Of a stretch of DNA of 7,328 nucleotides, positions 6,742 through 7,328 are shown in pieces. A program made the position numbers and the translations under genes. Under the pieces are notes generated by a model. That model did no database searches. It had not been told where the DNA came from and was given only the letters and a program-made list of their open reading frames with translations. The stretch lies in assembly GCF_937875145.1 (NCBI RefSeq), contig NZ_CALNCS010000144.1:1-7328 (forward strand). The letters are read 5' to 3'. How positions within the stretch are numbered: the stretch's first letter is position 1; every line of letters starts with the position of its first letter. The stretch comes from Alkalibaculum bacchi. Its GTDB lineage: Bacteria > Bacillota > Clostridia > Eubacteriales > Alkalibacteraceae.

Positions 6742-7326
6742 TTAACAGCTTATTCCTGCTAAATACCCAGTTGAAAAAGCAATTTGAAGATTAAAGCCTC
6801 CTGTCACAGCATCTACATCTAATACTTCACCAACTATATAAAGCCCTTCGACTACTTTAGACTCCATCGTTGCAGGGTTTACTTCTTTTACTTTTATTCC
6901 ACCTGAGGTGATAATACCTTCATTAATAGGCCTTTTGCCCTTAATAGATACGGTTAAGTTCTGTAAAATTCCTCTGATTTTATTGCGTTCTTCTTTTGTT
7001 ATTTGATTTACTTTTTTGTATTCATCGATGCCGCTTAGTTCTATAATCACCGGAATCATCTTTTTAGGTAGCAAATCATCAAGTGCATTTTTAAAACTCT
7101 TATTAGCGTACTTTTCAAAATCTCTAAGAATCCTACTATCTAGGGTTGTTTCATCAAGAGCAGGTTTTAAATTGATTCTAACAGTATATGAACCTTCTTC
7201 TTTTATAATAGAGCTTAAAGATAATACGGCCGGACCTGAAAGACCAAAATGCGTAAAGAGCATTTCGCCAAAAACTTCTTTTACCTTTTTATTGCCCTTA
7301 AAGAGGGATATACTAACATTTTTTAA
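6742..7326 (-). CDS. BaiN/HI0933-family FAD oxidoreductase, C-terminal part, mirror copy (5' end missing)
   Basis: The same C-terminal ~194 residues as the left-arm fragment, with the frame open to the right window edge. It is truncated at exactly the same base as the left copy. This is expected if the contig is one sequence followed by its own complement, and unlikely for an arbitrary cut through a larger natural inverted duplication. Confidence 0.9.
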   Translation of the reverse strand, partial: LKNVSISLFKGNKKVKEVFGEMLFTHFGLSGPAVLSLSSIIKEEGSYTVRINLKPALDETTLDSRILRDFEKYANKSFKNALDDLLPKKMIPVIIELSGIDEYKKVNQITKEERNKIRGILQNLTVSIKGKRPINEGIITSGGIKVKEVNPATMESKVVEGLYIVGEVLDVDAVTGGFNLQIAFSTGYLAGISC

Positions 7327-7328
7327 GG

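Larger units (their letters stand above)
1..7328. repeat. Window-wide perfect inverted repeat (two 3664-bp arms, no spacer)
   Basis: The two halves are reverse complements, with the axis between bases 3664 and 3665 in a GGTACC hexamer. The first 45 bases equal the reverse complement of the last 45. All long reading frames on + have a same-length, identical-protein partner on - at mirrored positions (cmk 1343-1996 and 5333-5986, plsC 1997-2581 and 4748-5332). Both outer ends stop at the same base of the flavoprotein gene. Long spacer-free palindromes are known to be unstable in bacteria (SbcCD cleavage, replication slippage), and the arms hold ordinary housekeeping genes. I infer a fold-back assembly or amplification artefact. 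Alternatives are a true inverted duplication or a copied-through hairpin end. Confidence 0.97.

Noticed and set aside
1..7328. Hairpin telomere, inverted-repeat transposon or phage palindrome as the source of the symmetry.
   Set aside because: No transposase, protelomerase, phage or plasmid gene is present, and the arms are ordinary chromosomal housekeeping genes cut at arbitrary points within two coding sequences.

Overview
The window is one sequence written twice. Bases 1-3664 and 3665-7328 are reverse complements of each other (position p matches 7329-p), with no spacer. Every gene in the left half reappears intact on the opposite strand in the right half, and both ends stop at the same base of the same gene. 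I could not align it by machine. However, the outer ends, the centre and all mirrored reading frames I compared agree exactly. The likeliest explanation is a fold-back contig or amplification chimera, so the real information content is about 3.66 kb.

The unique 3.66 kb looks like the chromosome of a low-GC, anaerobic, Clostridia-type Firmicute. The reasons are AT-rich codon use, strong GGAGG-type ribosome binding sites, and a typical clostridial gene order: HI0933-type flavoprotein, small membrane protein, cmk, plsC, then ispH fused to ribosomal protein S1 domains. An Alkaliphilus/Natronincola-like relative is my guess only.

Left arm, all on +: (1) the C-terminal half of a BaiN/HI0933-family FAD oxidoreductase, cut by the window edge (3-587); (2) a 136-bp AT-rich gap; (3) a small single-pass membrane protein of unknown function (739-1182, TTG start); (4) a 146-bp intergenic element made of 8-mer and 7-mer tandem repeats around a terminator-like hairpin (1188-1333); (5) a tight operon of cytidylate kinase (1343-1996), acyl-glycerol-phosphate acyltransferase (1997-2581) and the IspH-S1 fusion (2594 to the centre). 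The fusion is cut at base 3664 inside its first S1 domain. Its apparent C-terminus (three codons and a stop) is mirrored sequence, not a natural end. The right arm repeats all of this on the minus strand.

The operon genes are housekeeping: CMP/dCMP phosphorylation, phosphatidic acid synthesis, the last step of the MEP isoprenoid pathway, and S1-type RNA binding. I found no defence system, mobile element, CRISPR array, tRNA or rRNA. The points worth attention are the palindrome and its junction, the intergenic short-repeat element with two competing hairpins, and the uncharacterised membrane protein.
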